Both the position numbers and the translations under genes were made by a program. Shown here piece by piece: positions 1-7,930 of a stretch of DNA of 64,000 nucleotides. How positions within the stretch are numbered: the stretch's first letter is position 1; each line of letters opens with the position of its first letter. Below the pieces are notes generated by a model that was not told where the DNA came from, did no database searches, and saw nothing but the letters and a program-made list of their open reading frames with translations. The stretch is from Streptomyces sp. R33 (GTDB lineage: Bacteria > Actinomycetota > Actinomycetes > Streptomycetales > Streptomycetaceae), in contig NZ_CP165727.1 of the NCBI RefSeq assembly GCF_041200175.1, positions 7,062,001-7,126,000 on the forward strand, written 5' to 3'.

Positions 1-489
1 CCCGCTCCCGCCACCAACCCCGTGCTCCGGGTGGCCCCCGCGACCCCGGCCGCGGCGGCCGCGTACTTCGCCGCGAGCCTGGCCTTCCACGCGGACGTGT
101 CCGATGTCGCCGCGGCCTTCAAGGCCCACCGCGAGCAGGGCGCCGAGCTCGGTTTCCAGCTGGTCGACTCCCGCTCCACCCCCGCCTGGGACCAGGCCCA
201 CGTGCCCGGCGCGGTCCACCTGCCGACCGCCCTGATCCCCGAGCAGGCCGAGCAGCTCCTCGACAAGAGCCTTCCCGTGGTCACGTACTGCTGGGGTCCC
301 GGCTGCAACGGGGGCGCCCGCTCCGCCCTCGCCCTGGCCCAGCTCGGCTTCCAGGTCAAGGAGATGCTCGGCGGCATCGAGTACTGGATCCGCGAGGGCT
401 TCGGGGTCGAGACCTGGCAGGGCAGCCAGCAGCGCGCCGAGGCGGACCCGCTGACCGCGCCGACCGACTCCGACGACTGCGGCTGCTGA
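1..489 (+). CDS. Rhodanese-like domain protein (5' end outside window)
   Basis: Single rhodanese fold, probably a sulfurtransferase or a small regulatory persulfide carrier. The visible protein has the substrate-site elements VDSRSTPAWDQAHVPGAVHLP and an active-site loop YCWGPGCNGG, whose first cysteine (codon 289-291) is the expected catalytic residue. The reading frame is open to base 1 with no stop, and a GTG at 22 has no ribosome-binding site in view, so the true start is most likely upstream of the window. The C-terminus ends DDCGC, adding two more cysteines. It is followed by a strong hairpin at 507-561 and faces the convergent DUF885 gene. Substrate unknown. Confidence 0.8.
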   Translation, partial: PAPATNPVLRVAPATPAAAAAYFAASLAFHADVSDVAAAFKAHREQGAELGFQLVDSRSTPAWDQAHVPGAVHLPTALIPEQAEQLLDKSLPVVTYCWGPGCNGGARSALALAQLGFQVKEMLGGIEYWIREGFGVETWQGSQQRAEADPLTAPTDSDDCGC

Positions 490-506
490 GCCTGCGTGCG
501 CGCCGG

Positions 507-561
507 ACGCCGTACGGGCCGCCCGCTCCCGCACAGGGGGAGCAGACGGCCCGTACGGCGT
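507..561. terminator. Bidirectional hairpin terminator
   Basis: A perfect 15-bp inverted repeat (arms 507-521 and 547-561, left arm ACGCCGTACGGGCCG) with a nested GCTCCC/GGGAGC stem inside. It lies exactly between two convergent genes (rhodanese on plus, DUF885 on minus), so it probably ends transcription from both sides. No U-tract, as is usual for Streptomyces. Confidence 0.75.
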
Positions 562-574
562 TCCGGCGCCGGGG

Positions 575-2278
575 TCAGAGCTTCGACAGCTCGTCCACCA
601 GGTCGTCCAGGCCCAGCGAGCCCTGCGACAGCGCCGCCATGTGCCACGCCTTCAGGTCGAAGGAGTCGCCGTGCGCGGCGCGGGCGTTGTCCCGGCCGAG
701 CAGCCAGGCCCGCTCGCCCAGCTTGTAGCCGATCGCCTGTCCCGGCATCGACAGGTAGCGGGTGACCTCGCTCTCGATGAAGTCCGCAGGCCGGCCGCTG
801 TGCAGGCCGAAGAACTCCTGCGCCAGCTCCACCGTCCAGCGCTCGCCGGGGTGGAACGGCGAATCCGCCGGGATCTCCAGGCCCAGGTGCATGCCGATGT
901 CCACGATGACGCGCGCGGCGCGCATCATCTGGCAGTCCAGGTAGCCCAGGCGCTGCTCGGCGTCCTTGAGGTAGCCCAGTTCGTCCATCAGGCGCTCCGC
1001 GTACAGCGCCCAGCCCTCGACGTTGGCGCTGACGAGGCCGACGCTGGCCTGGTAGCGGGAGAGCTGGTCCGCGACGTGCGTCCACTGCGCGAGCTGGAGG
1101 TGGTGGCCCGGGACGCCCTCGTGGTACCAGGTGGAGACCAGGTCGTACACCGGGAAGCGGGTCTGGCCCATCGTCGGCAGCCAGGTGCGCCCCGGGCGGG
1201 AGAAGTCCTCCGACGGGTTGGTGTAGTACGGGGCCGCCGCGCCACCCGGCGGGGCGATCATGGACTCCACCCGCTTCACGCGGTCGGCGAGCTCGAAGTG
1301 CGTGCCGTCGAGGTTCTGGATGGCCTCGTCCATGATGCCCTGCAGCCAGGCCTGGACCTCCTCGACGCCCTCGATGTGGGTGCCCTGCTCGTCGAGGTGC
1401 TTCAGTGCCTCCCAAGGGCCCGCGCCCGGCAGGATCTTGGCCGCCTCGGCCTTCATCTCGGCGAGCAGGCGGTGGTACTCCGACCAGCCGTAGGCGTACG
1501 CCTCGTCCAGGTCCAGGTCCGTGCCGTTGAAGTACCGCGACCAGCGGGCGTAACGCTCGCGGCCCACCGGGTCGCAGGCGCCGGCGACGGCGGGTGCGTA
1601 CACGTCGCGCATCCAGTCGCGGAGCTCGGCCAGGGCCGCGGTCGCCCCGGCGGCCGCCTCCTCCAGCCCGGAGCGCAGCGACTCCGGGCCGCGGGACGCG
1701 AATTCGCCGAAGAAGGCCTCGCCGTCGCCGTCCTCGCCCACCCAGGTGGTGAGCTGGCCGATGAAGGTCCCGGTGGCGCGCGGGCCGCCGTACAGGCCGC
1801 GGTCCAGGCCGAGTCCGAGGCTCTCGCGGTAGCCGGCGAGGGCGGCGGGGACGGCCCGCAGCCGCTCGGTGATCGCCGCCCAGTCCTCGTCCGTGTCGGC
1901 CGGGGTCAGGGTGAAGACGTCGCGGACGGAGTGCGCGGGCGAGTGGATGTTGCTGACGGCCCGCAGGTCCTCGTCCGCCTCGTACACGGCGAGTTCAGCG
2001 GTGAGGCGCTCGCGCAGCAGGCGGGCGCAGCGGCGCTCGGCGTCGCTGTCCGCGCCGGGCAGCCGCTCGGCGGCGTCGAGGCGGGCGAGGGTGGAGCGGG
2101 ACAGGTCGGCGGCGGCCGCGCGGCCGGCCGGGGAGAAGTCCGGGAGCCGGCTGGAGCTCGCGGCGACACCGAGATAGGTGCCCGTGATCGGATCGATGGC
2201 GATGAGGTCGTCGACATATGCGTCGGCGACCTGGCGGGGCAGCCGGGAGGCGCTGTCGCTGCGAAGGGTCTCTGACAT
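575..2278 (-). CDS. DUF885 family protein, probable metallopeptidase-like
   Basis: A 567-residue protein of the DUF885 family. The family carries a gluzincin-like zinc site: here HEGVPGHH at about residues 386-393 followed by EGWALYAE at about 421, matching an HExxH-like helix plus downstream glutamate. Members are thought to be peptidases, but substrates are mostly unknown. The start chosen is the ATG at 2278 (MSETLRSD), rather than an upstream in-frame ATG at 2317, because the extra 13 residues are arginine- and glycine-rich and look untranslated. No signal peptide, so cytoplasmic. It is a monocistronic unit that converges on the rhodanese gene. Confidence 0.85.
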   Translation of the reverse strand: MSETLRSDSASRLPRQVADAYVDDLIAIDPITGTYLGVAASSSRLPDFSPAGRAAAADLSRSTLARLDAAERLPGADSDAERRCARLLRERLTAELAVYEADEDLRAVSNIHSPAHSVRDVFTLTPADTDEDWAAITERLRAVPAALAGYRESLGLGLDRGLYGGPRATGTFIGQLTTWVGEDGDGEAFFGEFASRGPESLRSGLEEAAAGATAALAELRDWMRDVYAPAVAGACDPVGRERYARWSRYFNGTDLDLDEAYAYGWSEYHRLLAEMKAEAAKILPGAGPWEALKHLDEQGTHIEGVEEVQAWLQGIMDEAIQNLDGTHFELADRVKRVESMIAPPGGAAAPYYTNPSEDFSRPGRTWLPTMGQTRFPVYDLVSTWYHEGVPGHHLQLAQWTHVADQLSRYQASVGLVSANVEGWALYAERLMDELGYLKDAEQRLGYLDCQMMRAARVIVDIGMHLGLEIPADSPFHPGERWTVELAQEFFGLHSGRPADFIESEVTRYLSMPGQAIGYKLGERAWLLGRDNARAAHGDSFDLKAWHMAALSQGSLGLDDLVDELSKL

Positions 2279-2439
2279 GCGGCCATCTTCGTACGGCGGA
2301 CCGCCCCGCGTCATCACCGTTCGCTGTCAGCCTCCTGACGTGCGCGGGAGCGGTGGACCGGGCCGCCGCTCCCGCGCCGTCAAGCGGGTCCGCCCGGGGG
2401 CGCCTTCACGCCGCCCGGCCGGATCCCGCCGGGCCGGGT

Positions 2440-3909
2440 TCAGCGCGGATGGTTCTGCTGCCCGTACGGGTGCTGCGCGCGGGGCAGTTCGTACGGGACG
2501 CGGGAGACGACCGGGGTGGCGTCCAGCCGGGCCGTGATCACGAGGGTGCCCTCCTCGATCTGGTAGTCGAGGGGGAGGCCGAGGCCGCGCATGGCCGCGA
2601 CCATGCCGGTGTTGGCGGCCTGGGTGACGGCGTACACGCTGTCGCAGCCGGTCTCGACGGCCATCGCGATCAGGCGGCGCAGGAGCTCGGAGCCGATGCC
2701 GCGGCGCTGCCAGTCGTCCTCGATCAGGAGCGCGACCTCGGTCTCGTCCCCGTCCCACAGCAGGTGGCCGAGGGCGACGAGCTTGCCGGAGGCCGTGGTG
2801 GCGGCGAGGGTACGGCCGAAGCGGGGGCTCAGCAGGTGGCCGAGGTAGCGGTCGGCGTCGGCGACGGGCCCGTGGTAGCGCAGGCCCAGGGTGCGCTCGG
2901 AGCAGCGGTCGTGCATCGCGCGGGCGTCGGCGAGGTCGGAGGCGTCGGCGCGGCGCACGGTGATCTCGTTGCCCTCGGGCAGGGTCAGCACGTCCTGGCT
3001 GCGCGGGACGCGCGGGCCCAGCCGGGTGTCGAGCTCGACGAGGGCGCGGGCCCGGGCGAACTCGGTCGGGGTGAAGGGCAGGTAGGGGCGCTCCACGGTG
3101 ATGGCACCGCCCGAGGGGTCGCGCAGCCGCATCACGGTCGCCTCCAGGACGCCCTCGACCGGGGCGTCGGCGGCCGCGTTGGGGCGGCCGGAGAGGGTGG
3201 TGGCCGGGATCGAGTGGATGGTGCAGCGGCCGAGCAGCTGGCGCAGCGCCAGGGGCAGCTCGGCGGCGTCCAGGGCGGTGCGGGTGGCCAGGCCCAGGAC
3301 GCGGGTCGGGGTGTCGACCAGGTCGTGCGCGTCGGCGCGCTCGATCCAGGTGCTGTGACCGCCGGCGCCGGCGATGGCGCGGGTGAGGTCGGCGGAGGCC
3401 AGCTGCTGCGGGGAGCGCAGCAGGAACTCGTCGACGGTGCCGCCCTCGGGGAGCGGGTGGGTCTGCAGGGTCAGGATGTCCACGCCGTGGCGGGCCAGCG
3501 CGGTGCACAGGGCGGCGAGGCTGCCGGGCTCGTCCCGTACGGTCGTCCGCATCCGCCACAAGGAGGTGGTGGCGGCGGTCTGCGCCGTGGACTCGGACGT
3601 GGACCCGGGCGCGGCCCCGGACGGCGACCCGGCCAGGACCGCGCCGGGGGCCGTATCGGAGGGAGCCGTGCTCAGCGGCGGCGGCGCATGGCTGTGGCGG
3701 CGTGCCCACCAGGTGTGGAACGCCGCCGTGACCAGGAGTGCGACGGCCGAGGCGACGAGCAGGACCGGGCCCTTCGGGCCGTGCACGACGAGATTGGCGA
3801 TGCCGTCGGCGACCGCGACGGCGCAGAACAGCGCTGCCAGTTCGACGATGTCGCGGCGCCAGTGGTGGCGGTGGTGGCGGTGTGCGGGGGTGTGGATGCG
3901 TTCAGTCAT
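2440..3909 (-). CDS. Membrane-anchored ACT-GNAT acetyltransferase-like protein
   Basis: A 489-residue multidomain protein. The N-terminus is His-rich and carries two predicted membrane helices (roughly residues 20-75), then a Pro/Ala/Ser-rich linker, then an ACT-like domain beginning LWRMRTTVRDEPGSLAAL, and a C-terminal GNAT domain with the acetyl-CoA loop QRRGIGSELL. ACT domains usually bind amino acids, so an amino-acid-regulated N-acetyltransferase is a reasonable inference, but the acceptor is unknown. The ATG at 3909 was chosen over one at 3945; the downstream ATG has the natural MTERIH start. About 160 bases separate it from DUF885, so it is probably transcribed alone. Confidence 0.8.
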   Translation of the reverse strand: MTERIHTPAHRHHRHHWRRDIVELAALFCAVAVADGIANLVVHGPKGPVLLVASAVALLVTAAFHTWWARRHSHAPPPLSTAPSDTAPGAVLAGSPSGAAPGSTSESTAQTAATTSLWRMRTTVRDEPGSLAALCTALARHGVDILTLQTHPLPEGGTVDEFLLRSPQQLASADLTRAIAGAGGHSTWIERADAHDLVDTPTRVLGLATRTALDAAELPLALRQLLGRCTIHSIPATTLSGRPNAAADAPVEGVLEATVMRLRDPSGGAITVERPYLPFTPTEFARARALVELDTRLGPRVPRSQDVLTLPEGNEITVRRADASDLADARAMHDRCSERTLGLRYHGPVADADRYLGHLLSPRFGRTLAATTASGKLVALGHLLWDGDETEVALLIEDDWQRRGIGSELLRRLIAMAVETGCDSVYAVTQAANTGMVAAMRGLGLPLDYQIEEGTLVITARLDATPVVSRVPYELPRAQHPYGQQNHPR

Positions 3910-4043
3910 GCATGCCACTGTGGCGCAGGGGTGTTGCGTGATCACGAACGGTCTGTGACCGACTGGTTAAGTGTCCGTCTGGTCGATTTCGCCCTGTTTT
4001 CCTGGCGGGACCCCGGGTTTCCGGATCTGAGAGGCAGGATCCC

Positions 4044-4080
4044 GCTGGCGTCTGGCGTCTGGCGTCTGGCGTCTGGCGTC
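4044..4080. repeat. Short 7-bp tandem repeat
   Basis: Four perfect TCTGGCG units (4051-4078), preceded by a partial unit and followed by a diverged TCTGCGG. It lies between the stop of phoD (minus strand) and the start of the ACT-GNAT gene, in non-coding DNA. Likely slippage product; no function is evident. Confidence 0.8.
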
Positions 4081-4099
4081 TGCGGTCCTGCCCGCAGCC

Positions 4100-5695
4100 C
4101 TACTGGCCCACGCGGCCGGGCTGGAGCGTCGTGGTGAAGAGTACGCCGCCGCCCTGGCGCCGCAGCCGGACGGTGAGCTCCCCGCACGCGCCGTCGATGT
4201 CGACCTCCCCGTAGTACGGGGGGTTCTCGGACGGCGACATGTTGGCCGACGGGGCCGACTGGACGTACGCGGTCTCGGGCCCGAACGTGGCGTCCAGCTT
4301 CCCTGCGGGGAACCCGCCCGCGCCGACGGGACCGGAGACGAACTCCCAGAACGGCGCGAAGTCGGTGAAAGCGGCCCGCTCGGGGGCGTAGTGGTTGGCG
4401 GCCGTGTAGTGGACGTCGGCGGTGAGCCAGAGGGTGCCCGTGATGCGCTGGTGCTTGATGTGACGCAGGAGTTCGGCGATCTGCAGCTCGCGGCCGAGCG
4501 GGGCGCCCGGGTCGCCCTGGGCGACGGCCTCGAAGTTCGCGGCCCCGTCGGGTACGACGATGCCCAGCGGCATGTCGGCGGCGATGACCTTCCACGTGGC
4601 GCGCGAGCGCGACAGCTCGCGCTTGGCCCAGGCCAGCTGCTCCTGGCCGAGGATGCCGATCGGGTCCACGGTCTGGCGGCCGGGGGAGTTGGCATCGCGG
4701 TAGGTGCGCATGTCGAGGACGAAGACGTCGAGCAGCGGCCCGTACCGCATCACCCGGTACATCCGGCCCTCGGCGCGGCCGCCGCGGAGGTCGGTGACGG
4801 GGAAGTACTCGCCGAAGGCCCGGCGGGCGCGGCCGGCGAGCGTGTCGACGTCCCGCACGGTGTAACGGGGGTCGTCGATCACCTGGCCGGGGTACCAGTT
4901 GTTGCGCACCTCGTGGTCGTCCCACTGGGCGAGGACCGGCACCTGGGCGTTGAAATCGCGCAGGTTGCGATCGAGCAGGTTGTAGCGGAAGTTCCCGCGG
5001 AACTCGTCGAGGGTTTCGGCGACCTTCGCTTTTTCCTCGGTGGTGATGTTGCGCCAGAGGCTGCCGTCGCGCAGGGGGACGGAGGCCTGGATCGGCCCGT
5101 CGGCGTAGATCGTGTCCCCGCTGAAGAGGAAGAAGTCGGGGTCGCGCTGCCGCATCTCGTCGAAGACGCGGTAGCCGCCGAGGTCCGGGTTGATGCCCCA
5201 GCCCTGGCCCGCGAGGTCCCCCGACCACACGAAGCGCACGTCGTGGCGGCGGGAGACGGGGGTGGTCCGGAACGTGCCGCGGACCGGCTCGCCGGTGCGG
5301 CGCGGGTCGTCCGGGTCGGCCAGGATCACCCGGTAGTGGATCTGCTGCCCGGGCGGGAGGTCGCGCAGGGTGGTGGTGCCGGTGAAGTCGGTGGCGGGGC
5401 CGAGGAACGGACCGCCGTGCCGCCGGACGCCGTAGCGGAACGACTCGCTCGGGGACGTCTCGACGTACATCCGCGCCGGCCGGTCGGAGCGCGTCCAGAC
5501 GGTGGCCGAGTGCGCGGTGATCTCGCCGGACTGGACGCCCCACGGCGCGCTCGGGCGCCCGGAGCGGGTGAACGCCGGGGCGTCGGCGGGTGCGGCGAGC
5601 GCGGGCGCGGCCAGCGCGCCGGACAGGGCGAGGCCCACCGGCACGGCGAGTGAACCGCCGAGCAGGGACCGTCGGGTGTGCGGAATCGGTGCCAT
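4100..5695 (-). CDS. phoD: Alkaline phosphatase D (PhoD-like), Tat-exported
   Basis: A 531-residue secreted phosphatase/phosphodiesterase of the PhoD family. Starting at ATG 5695 gives a twin-arginine signal (HTRRSLLGGS, then a hydrophobic stretch and LAAPALAAP cleavage region). The mature part has the N-terminal Ig-like domain (WGVQSGEITAHSATVWTRSD) and the metallophosphoesterase core with SGDTIYADGPI, WDDHEVRNNWYPG and a late LTADVHY motif that supply metal ligands. Known members use Ca2+ and Fe3+ and release phosphate from diesters outside the cell, usually under PhoP control; no clear PHO box was identified by eye here. An in-frame extension to 5848 was rejected as lacking a signal-peptide start. 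Confidence 0.9.
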   Translation of the reverse strand: MAPIPHTRRSLLGGSLAVPVGLALSGALAAPALAAPADAPAFTRSGRPSAPWGVQSGEITAHSATVWTRSDRPARMYVETSPSESFRYGVRRHGGPFLGPATDFTGTTTLRDLPPGQQIHYRVILADPDDPRRTGEPVRGTFRTTPVSRRHDVRFVWSGDLAGQGWGINPDLGGYRVFDEMRQRDPDFFLFSGDTIYADGPIQASVPLRDGSLWRNITTEEKAKVAETLDEFRGNFRYNLLDRNLRDFNAQVPVLAQWDDHEVRNNWYPGQVIDDPRYTVRDVDTLAGRARRAFGEYFPVTDLRGGRAEGRMYRVMRYGPLLDVFVLDMRTYRDANSPGRQTVDPIGILGQEQLAWAKRELSRSRATWKVIAADMPLGIVVPDGAANFEAVAQGDPGAPLGRELQIAELLRHIKHQRITGTLWLTADVHYTAANHYAPERAAFTDFAPFWEFVSGPVGAGGFPAGKLDATFGPETAYVQSAPSANMSPSENPPYYGEVDIDGACGELTVRLRRQGGGVLFTTTLQPGRVGQ

Positions 5696-5801
5696 CGGAG
5701 CGTCTCCAGGGGCCGGCGGGGACGGGTCGGACCAGTGTGCCGCCGCACACCGGCCCGCCCGCGTCGCGCAACCGAACCGTGGATGAACAGCCGTCAGCCG
5801 C

Positions 5802-6653
5802 TCAGCCCACCTGGCTGGTTGTGGCGCGCACCGTGTCCAGAACCACACGGGAGACCAGCGCCGGGTCGTCGTTCATCGGGACGTGACCGCATCCGCGGAG
5901 CCGGATCAGCCGGGCGTCGGGGACCGTGCGCTTGGCGCGGACGCCCTGGCGCGGCAGGAGCAGCCGGTCGCGGGAGCCCCAGGCGATGGTGACCGGCAGG
6001 CCGGGCACGTCCGAGGTGAACCGTACGGAGCGGCCCGCGGCCAGGGTCTCGTCGAAGCCGGTGGCCTCGCGCAGGGCGAGCGTCTCGGCGACGACGGCCT
6101 CCGGCGAACGGCGGGCCGGGTGGGCGTAGATGGTGCCGGTCAGCGCCGCCCGGCCGGCGGCGCTGCGCGAGAGCCGCTCCAGGGTGGAGTGGGGCAGCGT
6201 GAGGGCGCCGACGCGCATCGCGCGGAGGGTGGCGAAGGCGTACTTGCGCTCGGCCTCGGTCCAGAAGCCGGCGGGGGAGAGCGCGGTGACCGAGCGGACC
6301 AGGTTGCTCCGGCCCATCTCGAGGGCGAGGAGCCCGCCGAGGGAGTTGCCGACGACGTGCGGGCGTTCGACGCCGAGGGCCGAACAGAGCGCGCCGAGCG
6401 CGGGGACGAAGGTTCCCAGGTCGTACGGAACTCCCTGGGGCAGGGGCCCCGAGGCGCCGAAGCCGGGCAGGTCGACGGCGATGACGTCGTGCTCGGCGGC
6501 CAGGATGTCGGTCACCGGGTGCCAGGCCTGGAGGTGGTGGCCGATGCCGTGGAGCAGGAGAAGCGGCGCGCCGGCGCCCTTGCGCTCGTAGGCGACGGTG
6601 GCGGTGCGGGGGCCCAGCGGCGATTCGATCGGGAAGGAGACCGTTGCGGTCAT
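5802..6653 (-). CDS. Alpha/beta hydrolase
   Basis: A 283-residue alpha/beta-hydrolase fold enzyme, cytoplasmic. The oxyanion motif LLLHGIGHH is near residue 32, the nucleophile elbow is GNSLGG with Ser104, the acid is probably the Asp in WGSRDRLLLP and the catalytic His is in GCGHVPMNDDP near the C-terminus. The sequence is typical of small lipase/esterase or epoxide-hydrolase-like members; the substrate cannot be read. The start ATG at 6653 is preceded on the minus strand by a GAGGAG-like ribosome site. It is divergent from the GntR regulator, 334 bases away. Confidence 0.85.
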   Translation of the reverse strand: MTATVSFPIESPLGPRTATVAYERKGAGAPLLLLHGIGHHLQAWHPVTDILAAEHDVIAVDLPGFGASGPLPQGVPYDLGTFVPALGALCSALGVERPHVVGNSLGGLLALEMGRSNLVRSVTALSPAGFWTEAERKYAFATLRAMRVGALTLPHSTLERLSRSAAGRAALTGTIYAHPARRSPEAVVAETLALREATGFDETLAAGRSVRFTSDVPGLPVTIAWGSRDRLLLPRQGVRAKRTVPDARLIRLRGCGHVPMNDDPALVSRVVLDTVRATTSQVG

Positions 6654-6769
6654 GCTGCTCCTCGTCGGGTGGACGCGTGTGAGACAGGCTGTCAGTAATG
6701 ACTAAGGCCATGATTACCGCCCGGTAGCCCGGCGGGACAAGCCTCTGGCGCGTGTCGGGGTGGGTCGTT

Positions 6770-6795
6770 GGAGTGAGCCGTCGGAGTGAGCCGTC
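6770..6795. repeat. Tandem 13-bp direct repeat
   Basis: Two adjacent perfect copies of GGAGTGAGCCGTC in the intergenic region between the hydrolase and the GntR gene. Could be replication slippage or paired regulator sites for the hydrolase promoter; nothing else supports either reading. Confidence 0.7.
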
Positions 6796-6862
6796 GGCGA
6801 GCGAGAACATCGCGTGAACGGCTTGATACGTATGCCCGATCTGCCCGGTAAAGGGGTGAGGA

Positions 6863-6897
6863 TTGGTCTTGACCAAGGGGGTGTGCGGTCCTATGGT
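6863..6897 (+). promoter_or_regulatory. GntR gene promoter with DasR-like palindromic operator
   Basis: TTGACC (6869-6874) and TATGGT (6892-6897) are separated by 17 bases, a good sigma-70-like promoter. A perfect 14-bp palindrome TTGGTCTTGACCAA (6863-6876) covers the -35 box. The sequence ATTGGTCTTGACCAAG agrees at 12 of 16 positions with the DasR responsive element consensus as I remember it (ACTGGTCTAGACCACT). Autoregulation by the downstream GntR protein, or control by DasR, is inferred. Confidence 0.6.
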
Positions 6898-6987
6898 CGG
6901 CAGGGATAGTGCAGGAACCTTTAATAAACAAAGGCGCGGAACTGCCGCTGGAACACGGCGATTGCAGCGATGGCAGGAGGAGTCAGG

Positions 6988-7749
6988 GTGGGGACCACGC
7001 AGCTCGAAACGGTGCCGGAGCCGAAGTACTGGCACCTCAAGACCGTCCTCAGCGAGGCGCTCGACCGCGACTTCTCCGTGGGCGAGGTCCTGCCGAACGA
7101 GCGTGAGCTCGCCGCCCGGTTCGGAGTCGCCCGCGCGACCCTGCGGCAGGCCCTGGAACAGCTCGAACTCGAAGGCCGCCTGCAGCGCCGCCGCGGCGTC
7201 GGCACCACCGTCGCCCCGCCGCGGGTCGGCGTGGCCGTCGGCAGCACCGGGCACAGCTGGCCCGGCGAGAGCGCCGACGGCTGGGAGATCGTGGACGTGG
7301 CCGAGGACGCCGTGCCGTCCGCGGCCGTCCTGAAGCTCCTCGGCGGCGCCCCCGACCAGCCCGTGCACACCGTGCGCCGGAGCCGGGTCTCCCACGGCCA
7401 GGCCGTCGCCGCCGAGCTGCTGTACGTGCCGGCCGCCTCCGTGCCCGGCCTCTCCTCCATCGACTCCCCGGCCGGACCCGCCCGGGCCCGCGCCGTGCTG
7501 CGCGAGCTCCAGCGGCTCGCCCTGGACGGCCAGGACCGCTCGGTGGAACTCGGCTCGGCGCGTGCCGACGACGCCAAGGAGCTGGACCGGCTGCCGGGCG
7601 CTCCGGTGCTGGTGGTCACGACCCGCTACTTCACCGCCGCGGGAACGGCAGCCGTCTCGGTTGCCACGTACCGCGCGGACACCTGCCGCCTGACCTTCGG
7701 AGACACGGGAGAGGTGGAGATCGCGCACGAGGCGCGCGTCGCCTCGTAA
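6988..7749 (+). CDS. GntR/HutC-family transcriptional regulator (UTRA domain)
   Basis: A 253-residue cytoplasmic DNA-binding regulator. The N-terminal winged helix-turn-helix holds the typical signature LPNERELAARFGVARATLRQ; the remainder is a UTRA ligand-binding domain as in HutC/DasR regulators, which normally bind sugars, phosphosugars or related small effectors. The GTG at 6988 is preferred over the ATG at 6970: AGGAGG at 6975-6980 sits seven bases ahead of the GTG but lies inside the longer reading. Its promoter carries a DasR-like palindrome. A terminator follows at 7762-7800. It may be a DasR paralogue; it is not DasR itself as I remember that sequence. Confidence 0.88.
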   Translation: MGTTQLETVPEPKYWHLKTVLSEALDRDFSVGEVLPNERELAARFGVARATLRQALEQLELEGRLQRRRGVGTTVAPPRVGVAVGSTGHSWPGESADGWEIVDVAEDAVPSAAVLKLLGGAPDQPVHTVRRSRVSHGQAVAAELLYVPAASVPGLSSIDSPAGPARARAVLRELQRLALDGQDRSVELGSARADDAKELDRLPGAPVLVVTTRYFTAAGTAAVSVATYRADTCRLTFGDTGEVEIAHEARVAS

Positions 7750-7761
7750 CCCCCCGCCCCT

Positions 7762-7800
7762 GAACGGCCCGACTCCGGCACCCCCGGACCAGGGCCGTTC
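7762..7800. terminator. Hairpin terminator after the GntR gene
   Basis: Outer arms GAACGGCCC (7762-7770) and GGGCCGTTC (7792-7800) are perfect complements, with an inner TCCGG/CCGGA stem and CACCC loop. It starts 12 bases after the GntR stop and also faces the convergent ROK gene. Confidence 0.75.
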
Positions 7801-7930
7801 GACGTTCCGGGACTGACCGCGTTCTCCGACCCCCCGGCGGGCCGACGCCCGAGGGCCGACCGCGTCCGCGGCGAGCTCCGGCCGAAGGCGGACCGGATGC
7901 GGCCGCCGGGATCCGGCCCCCGGGATGCGG

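Noticed and set aside
4044..4080. 7-bp repeat as a phase-variation switch
   Set aside because: It lies downstream of the phoD stop, outside any coding region.
2218..4137. A 639-codon open frame on the plus strand, with other long antisense frames
   Set aside because: It is the antisense shadow of GC-rich genes (ACT-GNAT and DUF885); low-complexity Gly/Ala/Val/Arg composition and no ribosome site.
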